The position numbers and the translations under genes were made by a program. Positions 1 through 5,436 of a DNA stretch of 5,847 nucleotides are shown here, in pieces. The stretch is from Actinomycetota bacterium (GTDB taxonomy: Bacteria; Actinomycetota; Thermoleophilia; Gaiellales; Gaiellaceae). The notes under the pieces are model-generated. The model worked only from the letters and a program-made list of their open reading frames with translations, was not told where the DNA came from and did not search any database. The stretch lies in assembly GCA_016870235.1 (NCBI GenBank), contig VGCB01000200.1, positions 1 through 5,847 on the forward strand. Direction: 5' to 3'. Numbering within the stretch: position 1 is the first letter of the stretch; every line of letters starts with the position of its first letter.

Positions 1-33
1 ACAACAGCCGCTGCGCTCCCCCCGCCGAAACAA

Positions 34-58
34 GAAGGCCCGCAAATAGCGGGCCTTC
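34..58 (-). terminator. Intrinsic terminator of the UDG-fold gene
   Basis: A perfect 10-bp inverted repeat (GAAGGCCCGC at 34-43, GCGGGCCTTC at 49-58) encloses a 5-base loop. Read on the minus strand the stem ends in TTC and runs on into TTGTTTC, a short T-rich tail as in Rho-independent terminators. It begins 34 bases past the stop codon of the minus-strand gene ending at 93, so it most likely ends that transcript. On the plus strand no T-run follows, so it would be weaker for a plus-strand gene entering from the left. Nothing else can be supported in bases 1-92. Confidence 0.8.
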
Positions 59-92
59 CAGGCATGGAGCCTTGACAACCCGACCCTCCATA

Positions 93-683
93 TCAGTACG
101 GAGGCTGTGCGGCCCACCAGTCGCCAAGGGCCTTGAAGCTGTTCCAGAACGCCGTCTTCGCGTCGTGCTGGTCGAGGCTCGCGTCGATGTCCGGGGTGAC
201 GATCGCCTCCGTGGCGGGCGTGAATCGCTGCAGCTCGCCCTGCCGGCTGGGGTCGAGCGGGCTCGAGAGCGGGAAGGCGAGGGTCGCGAGGAACTCGACG
301 GCCGGCTCGCCCATGACGACGAGGAGCTTCGGCTGCACGATGTGCAGCTCGCGCACGAGCCAGTCTCGCGCGTCCCCCGGATCCTCCGTCCCGAACTTGA
401 GGCAGTTCGTGCCGTAGACGGCCAGCGGCTCCACGTTCAGCCGCTGGAGCGACTTCAGCAGGGCCTGGCCCGTGCGGCCGAAGTAGGCGACGCCCTCGTT
501 GATCTCCTGCGGCTGCGGCTTCCACTTGAGCAGGAAGACGTCCGCGAGCGGATGGCCCGACCCGAGGACAGGCACGTGGAGCGCGTCACCCAAGCTCCGC
601 AGCTCCTCGCCCAGCTCGTTGATCTCGGCGATTGCCTTGCGCAGGTAGCGCTCGTAGATCTCGTCGGTCGGCACGGCGGTCAC
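93..683 (-). CDS. Uracil-DNA glycosylase superfamily protein, atypical motifs
   Basis: A 196-residue protein with a GTG start, preceded only by a weak GAGAG-type ribosome site. The pattern follows family 4-like uracil-DNA glycosylases: an N-terminal helix, a strand and loop leading to YFGRTGQALLKSL (67-79, the place of the family's PFVGRAGQLLD), GTNCLKF (91-97, the place of ITNVVKC), QPKLLVVMGEPA (117-128, the P-x-ivvaLG-x-xA strand) and a C-terminal KTAFWNSFKALGDWW (176-190), where the family has a helix after its HPS motif. The first catalytic motif (GEAPG) is replaced by LLKWKP (51-56), and the HPS position reads TPDID (163-167). Only one cysteine (94) is present, so the four-cysteine Fe-S cluster of family 4 cannot form. 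The fold assignment is fairly safe; uracil-excision activity is doubtful. It could be a DNA-binding or differently specific relative. It is co-directional with the operon ending at 1054 but 370 bases away, so probably separately transcribed. Confidence 0.8.
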   Translation of the reverse strand: MTAVPTDEIYERYLRKAIAEINELGEELRSLGDALHVPVLGSGHPLADVFLLKWKPQPQEINEGVAYFGRTGQALLKSLQRLNVEPLAVYGTNCLKFGTEDPGDARDWLVRELHIVQPKLLVVMGEPAVEFLATLAFPLSSPLDPSRQGELQRFTPATEAIVTPDIDASLDQHDAKTAFWNSFKALGDWWAAQPPY

Positions 684-786
684 GGAGCTCTCACACCTTC
701 TGCGCCGCCGGAGGTTCTCCTTGGCTGGGACGCCGGCGTCTGACCGGGCCGGAGGCGAGGAGCGCGGTTCGCGGTGCCGCGCGGAC

Positions 787-879
787 GCGTCCGGCTGAAG
801 CCAGACGCGGAGGTTGTTGCGGACGTTCCGTGGCCTCCCCGTCTGGCTTCAGCCAGACGGTTCCCGTCGCTCGGAGCCG
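787..879. repeat. Palindromic interspersed element, copy A (93 bp)
   Basis: Direct repeat of 941-1033: 90 of 93 bases match, with differences at 792, 817 and 851. It has a head palindrome (787-808, ten-base arms around GA, one C/A mismatch caused by base 792), a spacer and a tail palindrome (840-859, CGTCTGGCT-TC-AGCCAGACG, perfect). Head and tail are inverted copies of each other, so the element can fold as two small hairpins or as one long hairpin. No coding function is apparent. The layout resembles paired REP sequences or a very small non-autonomous mobile element. There is no transposase and no obvious target-site duplication. Confidence 0.8.
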
Positions 880-940
880 CCGACGGTCTCGCCGCGGTTC
901 GCTCCGACGCAGGATCGATCGGCGCGCCGCTCGGACGCAC

Positions 941-1033
941 GCGTCTGGCTGAAGCCAGACGCGGAGGTTGCTGCGGACGTTCCGTGGCCTCCCCGTCTGG
1001 CTTCGGCCAGACGGTTCCCGTCGCTCGGAGCCG
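941..1033. repeat. Palindromic interspersed element, copy B (93 bp)
   Basis: Second copy of the element at 787-879, same orientation and length. The head palindrome at 941-962 is perfect (arms GCGTCTGGCT and AGCCAGACGC around GA). The tail at 994-1013 has one G/T wobble beside its TC centre. A long-hairpin fold is also possible: 942-961 pairs with 994-1013, then GGAGG (963-967) with CCTCC (988-992), then CGGA (974-977) with TCCG (981-984) around a CGT loop. It lies 20 bases past the stop of the F420 oxidoreductase gene and would be in the 3' end of that operon's transcript. Confidence 0.8.
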
Positions 1034-1041
1034 GGCGCCCC

Positions 1042-1055
1042 GAGCCGTCCGGCTC
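1042..1055 (-). terminator. Hairpin overlapping the oxidoreductase stop codon
   Basis: GAGCCG (1042-1047) and CGGCTC (1050-1055) are complementary. On the minus strand this gives a 5-6 bp GC hairpin that begins inside the TGA stop of the oxidoreductase gene. There is no T-run after it, so it is a weak terminator candidate at best. The larger palindromes of copy B just downstream may matter more for ending or stabilising this transcript. Confidence 0.25.
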
Positions 1056-1914
1056 AGCCGCTCATGACACGCTCGGCGAACCGCTCCATCGTCTCCACGT
1101 CCTCGAGTGCCGCCGTGTCCTCGAAGCGCCCGATCTCGGCCACGAGCCGGTCGACTCCTGCCTCGTCGTACCGCCGTACGTCGTCGCGCGAGACGTCGGG
1201 GAGCACGCGGACGGTGATCTCGAACGGCGACCGGTCGCGGCCGGCCTCGCGGAGGAGCTGCCGCAGGCACGTCACCTTGGCCGCCGCGTCGGCGGGCGTC
1301 GGGCGGTGCCCGTACCATCCGTCGCAGAGCCGGGCCGCGCGCCGCAGCGCCGTCTCCGACTCACCGCCGACGACGATCGGCGGATGCGGCCGCTGGACGG
1401 GCTTCGGCTCGAACCTCGCCGCCTCGACCGAGCGCAACCGGCCGGCAAACGTCGGCTCCGCCTGCGTCCAGAGCGCCTTGATCAGGTCGATCCCCTCTTC
1501 GGTCGCGACCCCCCGCGAGGCGAAGTCGGCGCCGACGAGCGTGAACTCCTCCGCCAGCCAGCCGCTGCCGACGCCGAGGATCGCGCGCCCACCGGAGAGG
1601 ATGTCGAGCGTCTGCACCGCGCGTGCCACCGCGACCGGCTCGCGCAGCGGCAGCACGAGGATGCCGGTAGCGAGCCGGATCCGCGACGTCGCCTGGGCGA
1701 TCCAGGCGAGGACGGTGAGCACGTCGAGGATCGGCGCGTCGACGGGAAACGGGAGGCCGCCGTCGACCGCGTGCGGGTACGGCGAGGCTGCCTGCGCCGG
1801 CAGGATCAGGTGATCGCCGCGCCAGATCGAGTCGAAGCCGAGCTCCTCCGCCTTCGTCGCCTTCGCGAGGATCGCGGCGGGCTCGGTGCCGTACAGCCGC
1901 GTTCCGAAGCGCAC
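1054..1914 (-). CDS. LLM-class F420-dependent oxidoreductase
   Basis: A 286-residue luciferase-like TIM-barrel protein expected to use reduced coenzyme F420 (or flavin) in the cytoplasm. Visible family signatures in order: AEELGFDSIWRGDHLI (22-37), RIRLATGILVLPLREPV (78-94), LSGGRAILGVGSGWLAEEF (106-124, the cofactor-binding stretch typical of this class), KPVQRPHPPIVVGGES (171-186) and DGWYG (198-202). Length is normal for the short F420-dependent subgroup. The GTG start lies 9 bases after the stop of the ABM gene; AGGG (1922-1925), overlapping that stop, is a plausible ribosome site 7 bases away. It is the last gene of the P450-ABM-oxidoreductase operon, so it probably acts on a product of the same pathway. 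Substrate is unknown: members reduce or oxidise alcohols, ketones, enones or sugar phosphates. Flavin use cannot be excluded by sequence alone. Confidence 0.92.
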   Translation of the reverse strand: MRFGTRLYGTEPAAILAKATKAEELGFDSIWRGDHLILPAQAASPYPHAVDGGLPFPVDAPILDVLTVLAWIAQATSRIRLATGILVLPLREPVAVARAVQTLDILSGGRAILGVGSGWLAEEFTLVGADFASRGVATEEGIDLIKALWTQAEPTFAGRLRSVEAARFEPKPVQRPHPPIVVGGESETALRRAARLCDGWYGHRPTPADAAAKVTCLRQLLREAGRDRSPFEITVRVLPDVSRDDVRRYDEAGVDRLVAEIGRFEDTAALEDVETMERFAERVMSG

Positions 1915-1923
1915 CGAGCAGCC

Positions 1924-2211
1924 CTACCCGAGCAGGTCGAGCAGCCGGCGATCGCGGTCGGCGACCAGGTGGAAGATCTCGCCGAGCACGATCTCCCGGT
2001 AGTGAAGCGTCTCCCGGTGGAAGGCCAGCGCGTCCTCGTCGACCCACTGCTCGTACACGAAGAACCGCGCCGGATCGTCGCGGTCGACGTGCACGAGGAA
2101 CATGATGCAGCCGGGCTCGTCGAGCGTGGGCTGGAGCAGGCGCCGGAACGCGTCGGCGAGCTCGCCGGCCTTGCCCGGCTTCGCGGTCAGGCTCGCCGTG
2201 ACGACGAGCAT
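1924..2211 (-). CDS. ABM-domain protein (putative quinol monooxygenase)
   Basis: A 95-residue protein of the antibiotic biosynthesis monooxygenase family (dimeric alpha/beta barrel, YgiN-like). It starts LVVTASLTAKPGKAGELADA and has PGCIMFLVHVDRDDP (33-47) and then YEQWVDEDALAFHRETLHY (53-71), the family's E-x-W-x(4)-A-x(2)-H signature with H65 and H70. Length matches single-domain members, which work without metal or cofactor on quinols and anthrone-like phenolics, or act as small ligand-binding dimers. I chose the ATG at 2209-2211 because the ABM domain begins exactly there and the base A is shared with the P450 stop (TGATG), a classic translational coupling. A longer in-frame opening up to 2652 runs antisense-like through the P450 gene with Arg-rich sequence and is not credible. 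Middle gene of the operon. Enzymatic activity is unproven. Confidence 0.9.
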   Translation of the reverse strand: MLVVTASLTAKPGKAGELADAFRRLLQPTLDEPGCIMFLVHVDRDDPARFFVYEQWVDEDALAFHRETLHYREIVLGEIFHLVADRDRRLLDLLG

Positions 2212-3488
2212 CAGGCGGCGCCGCCGCGGTCGCGGCCGAGGCGCACGGGAAGCGCCGTCAGCGAGCGGAACATCGCGTTCCCGCGCCAGCCGAAGGTATC
2301 GGTGGCCAGCTTCAGCTCGGGGAAGCGGCGCGCGATCGTCCCGAAGGCGACCTCGCCCTCGAGGCGCGCGAGAGCGTTGCCGAGGCAGAAGTGGACGCCG
2401 AGCCCGAAGGCGAGGTGCTTGCGCGCCTCCGCGCGAGCGAGGTCGAGCTCGTCGGGCCGGTCGAACGCGCGCGGATCGCGGTTCGCGGCACCGATCATCA
2501 CGCCGACCGTGGTGCCGGCATCGACCGGAAGCCCGGCGATCTCGACGTCCTCGCCGGCCACGCGCCAGGCCCACTGCGTTGGGTTGACGAACCGGAGGAG
2601 CTCCTCGACCGCCTCCTCCGCGCTCCCCGGGTCGTCGCAGAGCCGGCGCCACTGGTCGGGATGGGCGAGCAGGTCGCGGATGCCGGTGCCGAGGAGGTTC
2701 GTCGTCGTCTCGTGCCCGGCGAAGAGGAGGACGACGAACATCGCGGTCAGCTCGTCCTCGGTGAGCACGTCCTCGCCCTCGGCGTCGAGCAGGAGCCGCA
2801 CGAGGTCGGACTCGCGTGGAGCCGTCCGTCGCTCTGCGACCATCTCGCGGATGTAGGCGCCGAACTCCTCGATCGCGCGGAGCGCGGGCAGCAACGTCCG
2901 CGGGTCGACGCCGCGGCGGTTCTCGCCGATGATCCCCGACCAGCGGTGGATCGTCTCGCGGTCGGCGGCGGGCACCTCGAGCATGTCGGCGATCGCCATC
3001 AACGGCAGCCGGTAGGCGAAGGGCATCAGATCGGCGATCCCGCCGACGGCCTCGTCCCGCGCCTGCCCGAGGAGGTCGTCCGTGTACTGCTGGAGGCGGT
3101 CGCGGAGCGCGGCGATCCGGCGCGGCGTGAAGGCGCGATGGCCGATGCGTCGCAGCCGCTCGTGCTGGGCGCCGTCAGAGCGACTCACGTACATCGCCTC
3201 GAAGTCGGAGACCGCGTGGAACGCCTCGCGCTCCTCCGCCGCCATCCGCGCGAGCGCCTCCTCGGTCCGGCTGCCGCGCGTCGTGTGGTTCGAGTAGCGC
3301 CGGTGATCGAGGAACACCGCCTTCGCCTCCCTGAATCGCGTCACGAAGACGATCGACCCGTGCCGGTGCGTCGGCCCGGCCTCGCGGAGGTCGGCGTAGA
3401 GCGGATACGGGTCGGCCATCGCCTCCGGCTCGCTCGCCAGCAGCGTCCCGAGGCGATCGTCGAGGTCGGACAGGGCGGCGGCGCTCAC
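2211..3488 (-). CDS. Cytochrome P450
   Basis: A 425-residue soluble bacterial P450 with no membrane anchor. All hallmarks are present: C-helix H109 and R113 (heme propionate contacts), I-helix AGHETT (257-262, oxygen activation), ExxR as E296-LL-R299, a WAWRVAGEDVEIAG segment (306-319), and the heme loop FGLGVHFCLG (361-370) with axial Cys368. Length is typical of actinobacterial class I P450s that oxidise terpenoids, fatty acids, steroids or polyketides; I do not recognise the subfamily. Electrons would come from ferredoxin and a reductase, neither of which is in the window. The GTG start has no Shine-Dalgarno; a TAGCGT -10-like box 7 bases upstream suggests a leaderless message. First gene of a three-gene operon, overlapping the ABM gene by one base and divergent from the alpha/beta hydrolase. 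Confidence 0.95.
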   Translation of the reverse strand: MSAAALSDLDDRLGTLLASEPEAMADPYPLYADLREAGPTHRHGSIVFVTRFREAKAVFLDHRRYSNHTTRGSRTEEALARMAAEEREAFHAVSDFEAMYVSRSDGAQHERLRRIGHRAFTPRRIAALRDRLQQYTDDLLGQARDEAVGGIADLMPFAYRLPLMAIADMLEVPAADRETIHRWSGIIGENRRGVDPRTLLPALRAIEEFGAYIREMVAERRTAPRESDLVRLLLDAEGEDVLTEDELTAMFVVLLFAGHETTTNLLGTGIRDLLAHPDQWRRLCDDPGSAEEAVEELLRFVNPTQWAWRVAGEDVEIAGLPVDAGTTVGVMIGAANRDPRAFDRPDELDLARAEARKHLAFGLGVHFCLGNALARLEGEVAFGTIARRFPELKLATDTFGWRGNAMFRSLTALPVRLGRDRGGAA

Positions 3489-3495
3489 CCGCGAG

Positions 3496-3501
3496 ACGCT
3501 A
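3496..3501 (-). promoter_or_regulatory. Candidate -10 box for a leaderless P450 operon
   Basis: Minus-strand TAGCGT fits TANNNT, the actinobacterial -10 pattern, and is separated from the P450 GTG (3486-3488) by 7 bases, the usual gap from -10 box to transcription start. No ribosome site lies before the GTG, as expected for a leaderless transcript. It sits in the only AT-rich patch (TTTTGTTAG on the minus strand) of the 74-base divergent region. I see no clear -35 element. Confidence 0.4.
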
Positions 3502-3550
3502 ACAAAACGCGCGCCGTCCGCGAGTCGACGTACGGGGGCGCCGCATGTGA

Positions 3551-3555
3551 GAGGG
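3551..3555 (+). promoter_or_regulatory. Ribosome binding site of the alpha/beta hydrolase
   Basis: GAGGG ends 7 bases before the ATG at 3563, good Shine-Dalgarno spacing, and supports this start over later in-frame candidates. The hydrolase is therefore led differently from the divergent P450, which has no such site. Its promoter must lie in 3489-3550 but no clear -10 box stands out on the plus strand. Confidence 0.6.
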
Positions 3556-3562
3556 TACGGAG

Positions 3563-4423
3563 ATGACCACGCAGTTCGACGGGCGCTACGCCGACCGGTA
3601 CCTGGAGGTCGAGGGCCTGCGGCTCCACTACACCGAGTGGAACGCCGACGCCGACCGTCACGTCGTCCTCCTCCACGGGCTCAACGTCCAGTGCCACACG
3701 TGGGATCCCCTCGCCGCCGATCTCGCCCGCGACCATCACGTCGTCGCGCTCGACCTCCGCGGGCACGGCGAGAGCGACTGGACGCGGGAGGGCTACGGGC
3801 TCCGCGACTTCGCGGGTGACGTCGCCGGGCTCGTCGACGCGCTCGGGCTCGAGCGTTTCGACCTGATCGGGCACTCGCTCGGCTGTCGCATCGGGATCGT
3901 CTACGCGGGCATGCACCCGGAGCGGGTCCGGACGCTTGCGCTCTCCGACGCGGGTCCCGAGTTCCCGCGGGAAGCGATCGAGTTCGCGACACGCGTCGTC
4001 AGCTCCGCCGGCGGCGAGGTGCGCGGGTTCGACACCGAGGCCGAGGCGCTCGCCTACTACGAGAAGATGCACCCGGAGTGGCAGCCGGTCTTCCTCGAGC
4101 TCCACGCGAGGCACCAGCTGCGCCGGAACTGGGCGGCCAAGCTCGTCTTCCGCGCCGATCCGGACCTGTTCTGGATCCTGGCCGGAGCCGGGCAGCGCGA
4201 CGACGCCCTCTGCTGGGAGATGGTCGGCAAGCTGACGATGCCGACGCTGATCCTGTGGGGCGAGCGAAGCCCCTTCTTCAGCGAGGAGATCGCGAACCGC
4301 ATGCTCGAGCGGATGACACAGGGACGACTTGTCCGGACCGGCACCGGGCACTACATCCCGCGAGAGGCGCCCGAGGAGTTCGCGCGGATCGTCCGCGGCT
4401 TCCTCACGGAAGCAGACGACTGA
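3563..4423 (+). CDS. Alpha/beta-fold hydrolase
   Basis: A 286-residue cytoplasmic alpha/beta hydrolase of the fold 1 (prolyl/epoxide hydrolase-like) type. Visible: VVLLHGLN with the oxyanion-hole HG (38-39), WDPLAADLARDHHVVALDLRGHGES (47-71), nucleophile elbow GHSLG (103-107) with Ser105, a cap region (about 132-220), the TLILWGERSPFF strand and turn (228-239) and catalytic His263 in GTGHYIP. Serine at the elbow points to an esterase, lactonase or C-C hydrolase and away from haloalkane dehalogenases and epoxide hydrolases, which have Asp. The usual acid after strand 7 (G-x-x-D) is Ser236 here; Asp129, 24 residues after the nucleophile at the end of strand 6, is the likely replacement. It is divergent from the P450 operon and plausibly hydrolyses an ester or lactone of the same pathway. 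Substrate unknown. Confidence 0.92.
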   Translation: MTTQFDGRYADRYLEVEGLRLHYTEWNADADRHVVLLHGLNVQCHTWDPLAADLARDHHVVALDLRGHGESDWTREGYGLRDFAGDVAGLVDALGLERFDLIGHSLGCRIGIVYAGMHPERVRTLALSDAGPEFPREAIEFATRVVSSAGGEVRGFDTEAEALAYYEKMHPEWQPVFLELHARHQLRRNWAAKLVFRADPDLFWILAGAGQRDDALCWEMVGKLTMPTLILWGERSPFFSEEIANRMLERMTQGRLVRTGTGHYIPREAPEEFARIVRGFLTEADD

Positions 4424-4445
4424 GCGCCAGGACGTCTGCCGGCGC
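4424..4445 (+). terminator. Post-stop hairpin of the hydrolase gene
   Basis: Directly after the TGA (4421-4423), GCGCC-A-GG (4424-4431) pairs with CC-GGCGC (4439-4445), a 7-bp stem with one bulged A and a 7-base loop. There is no T-run, so it is at most a non-canonical terminator, as often seen in GC-rich actinobacteria. A second weak pairing (4441-4445 with 4458-4462) competes with it. Confidence 0.3.
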
Positions 4446-4487
4446 GCGGGAGAGTAGGCGCCTCCGCACTCGTCGCCCGACTGCCTG

Positions 4488-4580
4488 AGCCTGGATCCAC
4501 CGATGGGCGTGATCGCTCGATCTTTCAACTGCGCGAGCCTGGCAGGATGCACCGCCCGCGCCAATCGGTGGATCCAGGCT
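4488..4580. repeat. Inverted-repeat element, 22-bp arms, 93 bp in total
   Basis: Left arm 4488-4509 (AGCCTGGATCCACCGAT then GGGCG) and right arm 4559-4580 are reverse complements at 21 of 22 positions; the only mismatch is at 4505/4563. The 49-base centre (4510-4558) has a small palindrome, GATCG-CT-CGATC (4511-4522), and no coding signal. The arms are unrelated in sequence to the CTGAAG palindromes next door. It lies in a convergent gap between two genes, so it could be a bidirectional transcript end, a tiny inverted-repeat mobile element or the remnant of a larger one. There is no transposase and no visible target-site duplication. Confidence 0.75.
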
Positions 4581-4594
4581 GAGCCCGGGAGCCC

Positions 4595-4701
4595 TCCGAC
4601 TGAAGTCGGACGGGGTGCTGCAGCTGGCCGCGGTCACGCAGCGACCTCTGTCGTTCGACCGCCTCCCCGCCCCTTCCCCGCGTCCGACTTCAGTCGGACG
4701 C
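4595..4701. repeat. Palindromic interspersed element, copy C (divergent)
   Basis: It has the same architecture as 787-879 and 941-1033 but different stems. Head palindrome 4595-4610 is TCCGACT-GA-AGTCGGA; tail palindrome 4680-4701 is GCGTCCGACT-TC-AGTCGGACGC. The head stretch 4595-4612 is a perfect 18-base reverse complement of 4681-4698. Head centre GA and tail centre TC match copies A and B, and the spacer shares GCCTCCCCG (4661-4669 here, 987-995 in copy B); the rest of the spacer differs. Read from the minus strand, the tail hairpin starts 33 bases past the stop of the SnoaL-like gene and could mark its transcript end, although no T-run follows. Confidence 0.7.
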
Positions 4702-4734
4702 TGCCCGCGGACCCACACGGCGGCGGCGAAGCAC

Positions 4735-5301
4735 CTACGGCCGTGGTCGCTCCGCGTAGTAGCTCTTCCAGGTCTCGAGGCTCTCCGGCCAGCCGGCGGG
4801 TGCAGGCTCCGCGTACGCCTTCTGCCGGTCGGTCTCCTCGAGCGTCTGGCCGAGCTCGCGCGGATCGGTGAAGTAGAAGAACGAGAGGAACCGCTCGCGG
4901 AACCGCCACTGCCCGTCGGCGCAGCGGCGGTACTCGTCGTGGTAGCGGATGCAGGCGACCTTCGCCTTGCCTTCGCGCGTCATCTCGGCGTGCGAGACGA
5001 CGAGCCCGGTGGCGCGATCGGGGTCGGCGCGGTCGAGCTCGACGACCCGGTCGTGCGTGAAGTGGTTGGACGGGCCGAGCGCGGCGAAGCGGCCGTGGAA
5101 CTGCTCGATCACGGCGTCCCGGCCGCGCGCGTTCATGACCCCGTCGCTCGAGCGCATGACGGCGTCGTTCGTGAAGAGACCGGCGAGGGCGTCGACGTCG
5201 CGGTCGTCGATGTGGAATCCGTACTGCGCGATCAGCTCGCTGATCGCCGTCCTGTCCTCGAGCTCCCGCACCCGCTCCTCCAGCGTCCTCTCACCGGCCA
5301 T
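4735..5301 (-). CDS. SnoaL-like / NTF2-fold protein
   Basis: A 188-residue protein with an NTF2-like cone fold (SnoaL-like group). Signatures from the chosen start: an N-terminal helix LEERVRELEDRTAISELIAQYG (7-28), then IDDRDVDALAGLFTNDAVM (31-49), the typical start of such domains, RGRDAVIEQFHGRF (59-72), NHFTHDRVVELD (79-90), ATGLVVSHAEM (97-107) and GQWRFRERFLSFF (130-142). Members include polyketide cyclases, dehydratases, steroid isomerases and dioxygenase beta subunits; conserved Asp32/Asp33 and His80/His83 fit a pocket with acid-base residues, but the reaction is not readable. About 45 C-terminal residues extend beyond the core domain. I chose the ATG at 5299-5301 because GGGAGG lies just ahead of it; an in-frame ATG at 5326-5328 (197 residues) has no ribosome site. 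It is convergent with the hydrolase and divergent from the CoA transferase. Confidence 0.88.
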   Translation of the reverse strand: MAGERTLEERVRELEDRTAISELIAQYGFHIDDRDVDALAGLFTNDAVMRSSDGVMNARGRDAVIEQFHGRFAALGPSNHFTHDRVVELDRADPDRATGLVVSHAEMTREGKAKVACIRYHDEYRRCADGQWRFRERFLSFFYFTDPRELGQTLEETDRQKAYAEPAPAGWPESLETWKSYYAERPRP

Positions 5302-5304
5302 GCG

Positions 5305-5310
5305 CCTCCC
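5305..5310 (-). promoter_or_regulatory. Ribosome binding site choosing the inner start of the SnoaL-like gene
   Basis: Minus-strand GGGAGG ends 3 bases before the ATG at 5299-5301. Spacing is short but the motif is strong, whereas the upstream ATG at 5326-5328 has none. A GATAGT -10-like box (5340-5345 read on the minus strand) would start transcripts near 5333. That leaves about a 30-base leader for the inner start, or almost none for the outer start, so leaderless use of the outer ATG is not excluded. Confidence 0.5.
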
Positions 5311-5341
5311 GTCGTGGTCGAGAACCATGCATGCGATCGAC

Positions 5342-5347
5342 TATCGT
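5342..5347 (+). promoter_or_regulatory. Candidate -10 box upstream of the CoA transferase
   Basis: TATCGT fits TANNNT and is followed after 9 bases by an ATG at 5357-5359, which is leaderless-type spacing for the short ORF described separately. The same bases overlap the minus-strand GATAGT box of the SnoaL-like gene, so the two divergent promoters would share a core. No -35 element is evident on either strand. Confidence 0.3.
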
Positions 5348-5356
5348 GGCTTCCCC

Positions 5357-5436
5357 ATGGCCGAGCATACGAGCAGCCGTCGGTCGATTCAACTGCCGCC
5401 ATCGCAGTCGACCCGCACGACGGCTCGGGCCGGGGG

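Larger units (their letters stand above)
684..1053. other. 370-base intergenic region with tandem palindromic repeats
   Basis: This gap separates two minus-strand genes. Bases 684-786 should hold the promoter and leader of the UDG-fold gene; I see no convincing -10/-35 pair there. Bases 787-879 and 941-1033 are two copies of one 93-base element, annotated separately, with a 154-base period. The 61 bases between them (880-940) have no match that I can see. Open frames across this region translate into Arg/Ser-rich sequence containing the repeats (for example RLKPDAEV and SGFSQTVP), which marks them as translated repeat and not protein. Confidence 0.75.

Noticed and set aside
787..1033. CRISPR array from the two repeats
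   Set aside because: Only two units, 93 bases each with one 61-base interval and internal palindromes; no cas gene. Repeat size and architecture do not fit.
680..1318. A 212-codon minus-strand frame covering the 684-1053 gap
   Set aside because: Arg/Ala-rich, runs through both palindromic repeats and overlaps the oxidoreductase in another frame. The RLKPD/GFSRT-like parts are translated palindromes.
1924..2652. Longer 242-residue version of the ABM gene
   Set aside because: The upstream extension lies in another frame of the P450 gene and is Arg-rich. The ABM domain starts exactly at the ATG overlapping the P450 stop.
814..2856. A 680-codon plus-strand open frame across the repeats, the oxidoreductase, the ABM gene and part of the P450
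   Set aside because: It is antisense to three clearly recognisable genes, has Arg/Pro/Asp-rich low-complexity translation and no family motif. This is a GC-rich codon-bias shadow.
2391..3566. A 391-codon plus-strand frame opposite the P450
   Set aside because: Mirror of P450 codons with no domain signature; the P450 hallmarks on the minus strand are unambiguous.
3485..4564. A 359-codon minus-strand frame opposite the alpha/beta hydrolase
   Set aside because: The plus-strand hydrolase has a full set of motifs and a ribosome site; the antisense product is Glu/Val/Arg-rich and unrecognisable.
4503..4871. A 122-codon plus-strand frame in the convergent gap
   Set aside because: It consists of the inverted-repeat elements plus antisense of the SnoaL-like gene; no ribosome site or family match.
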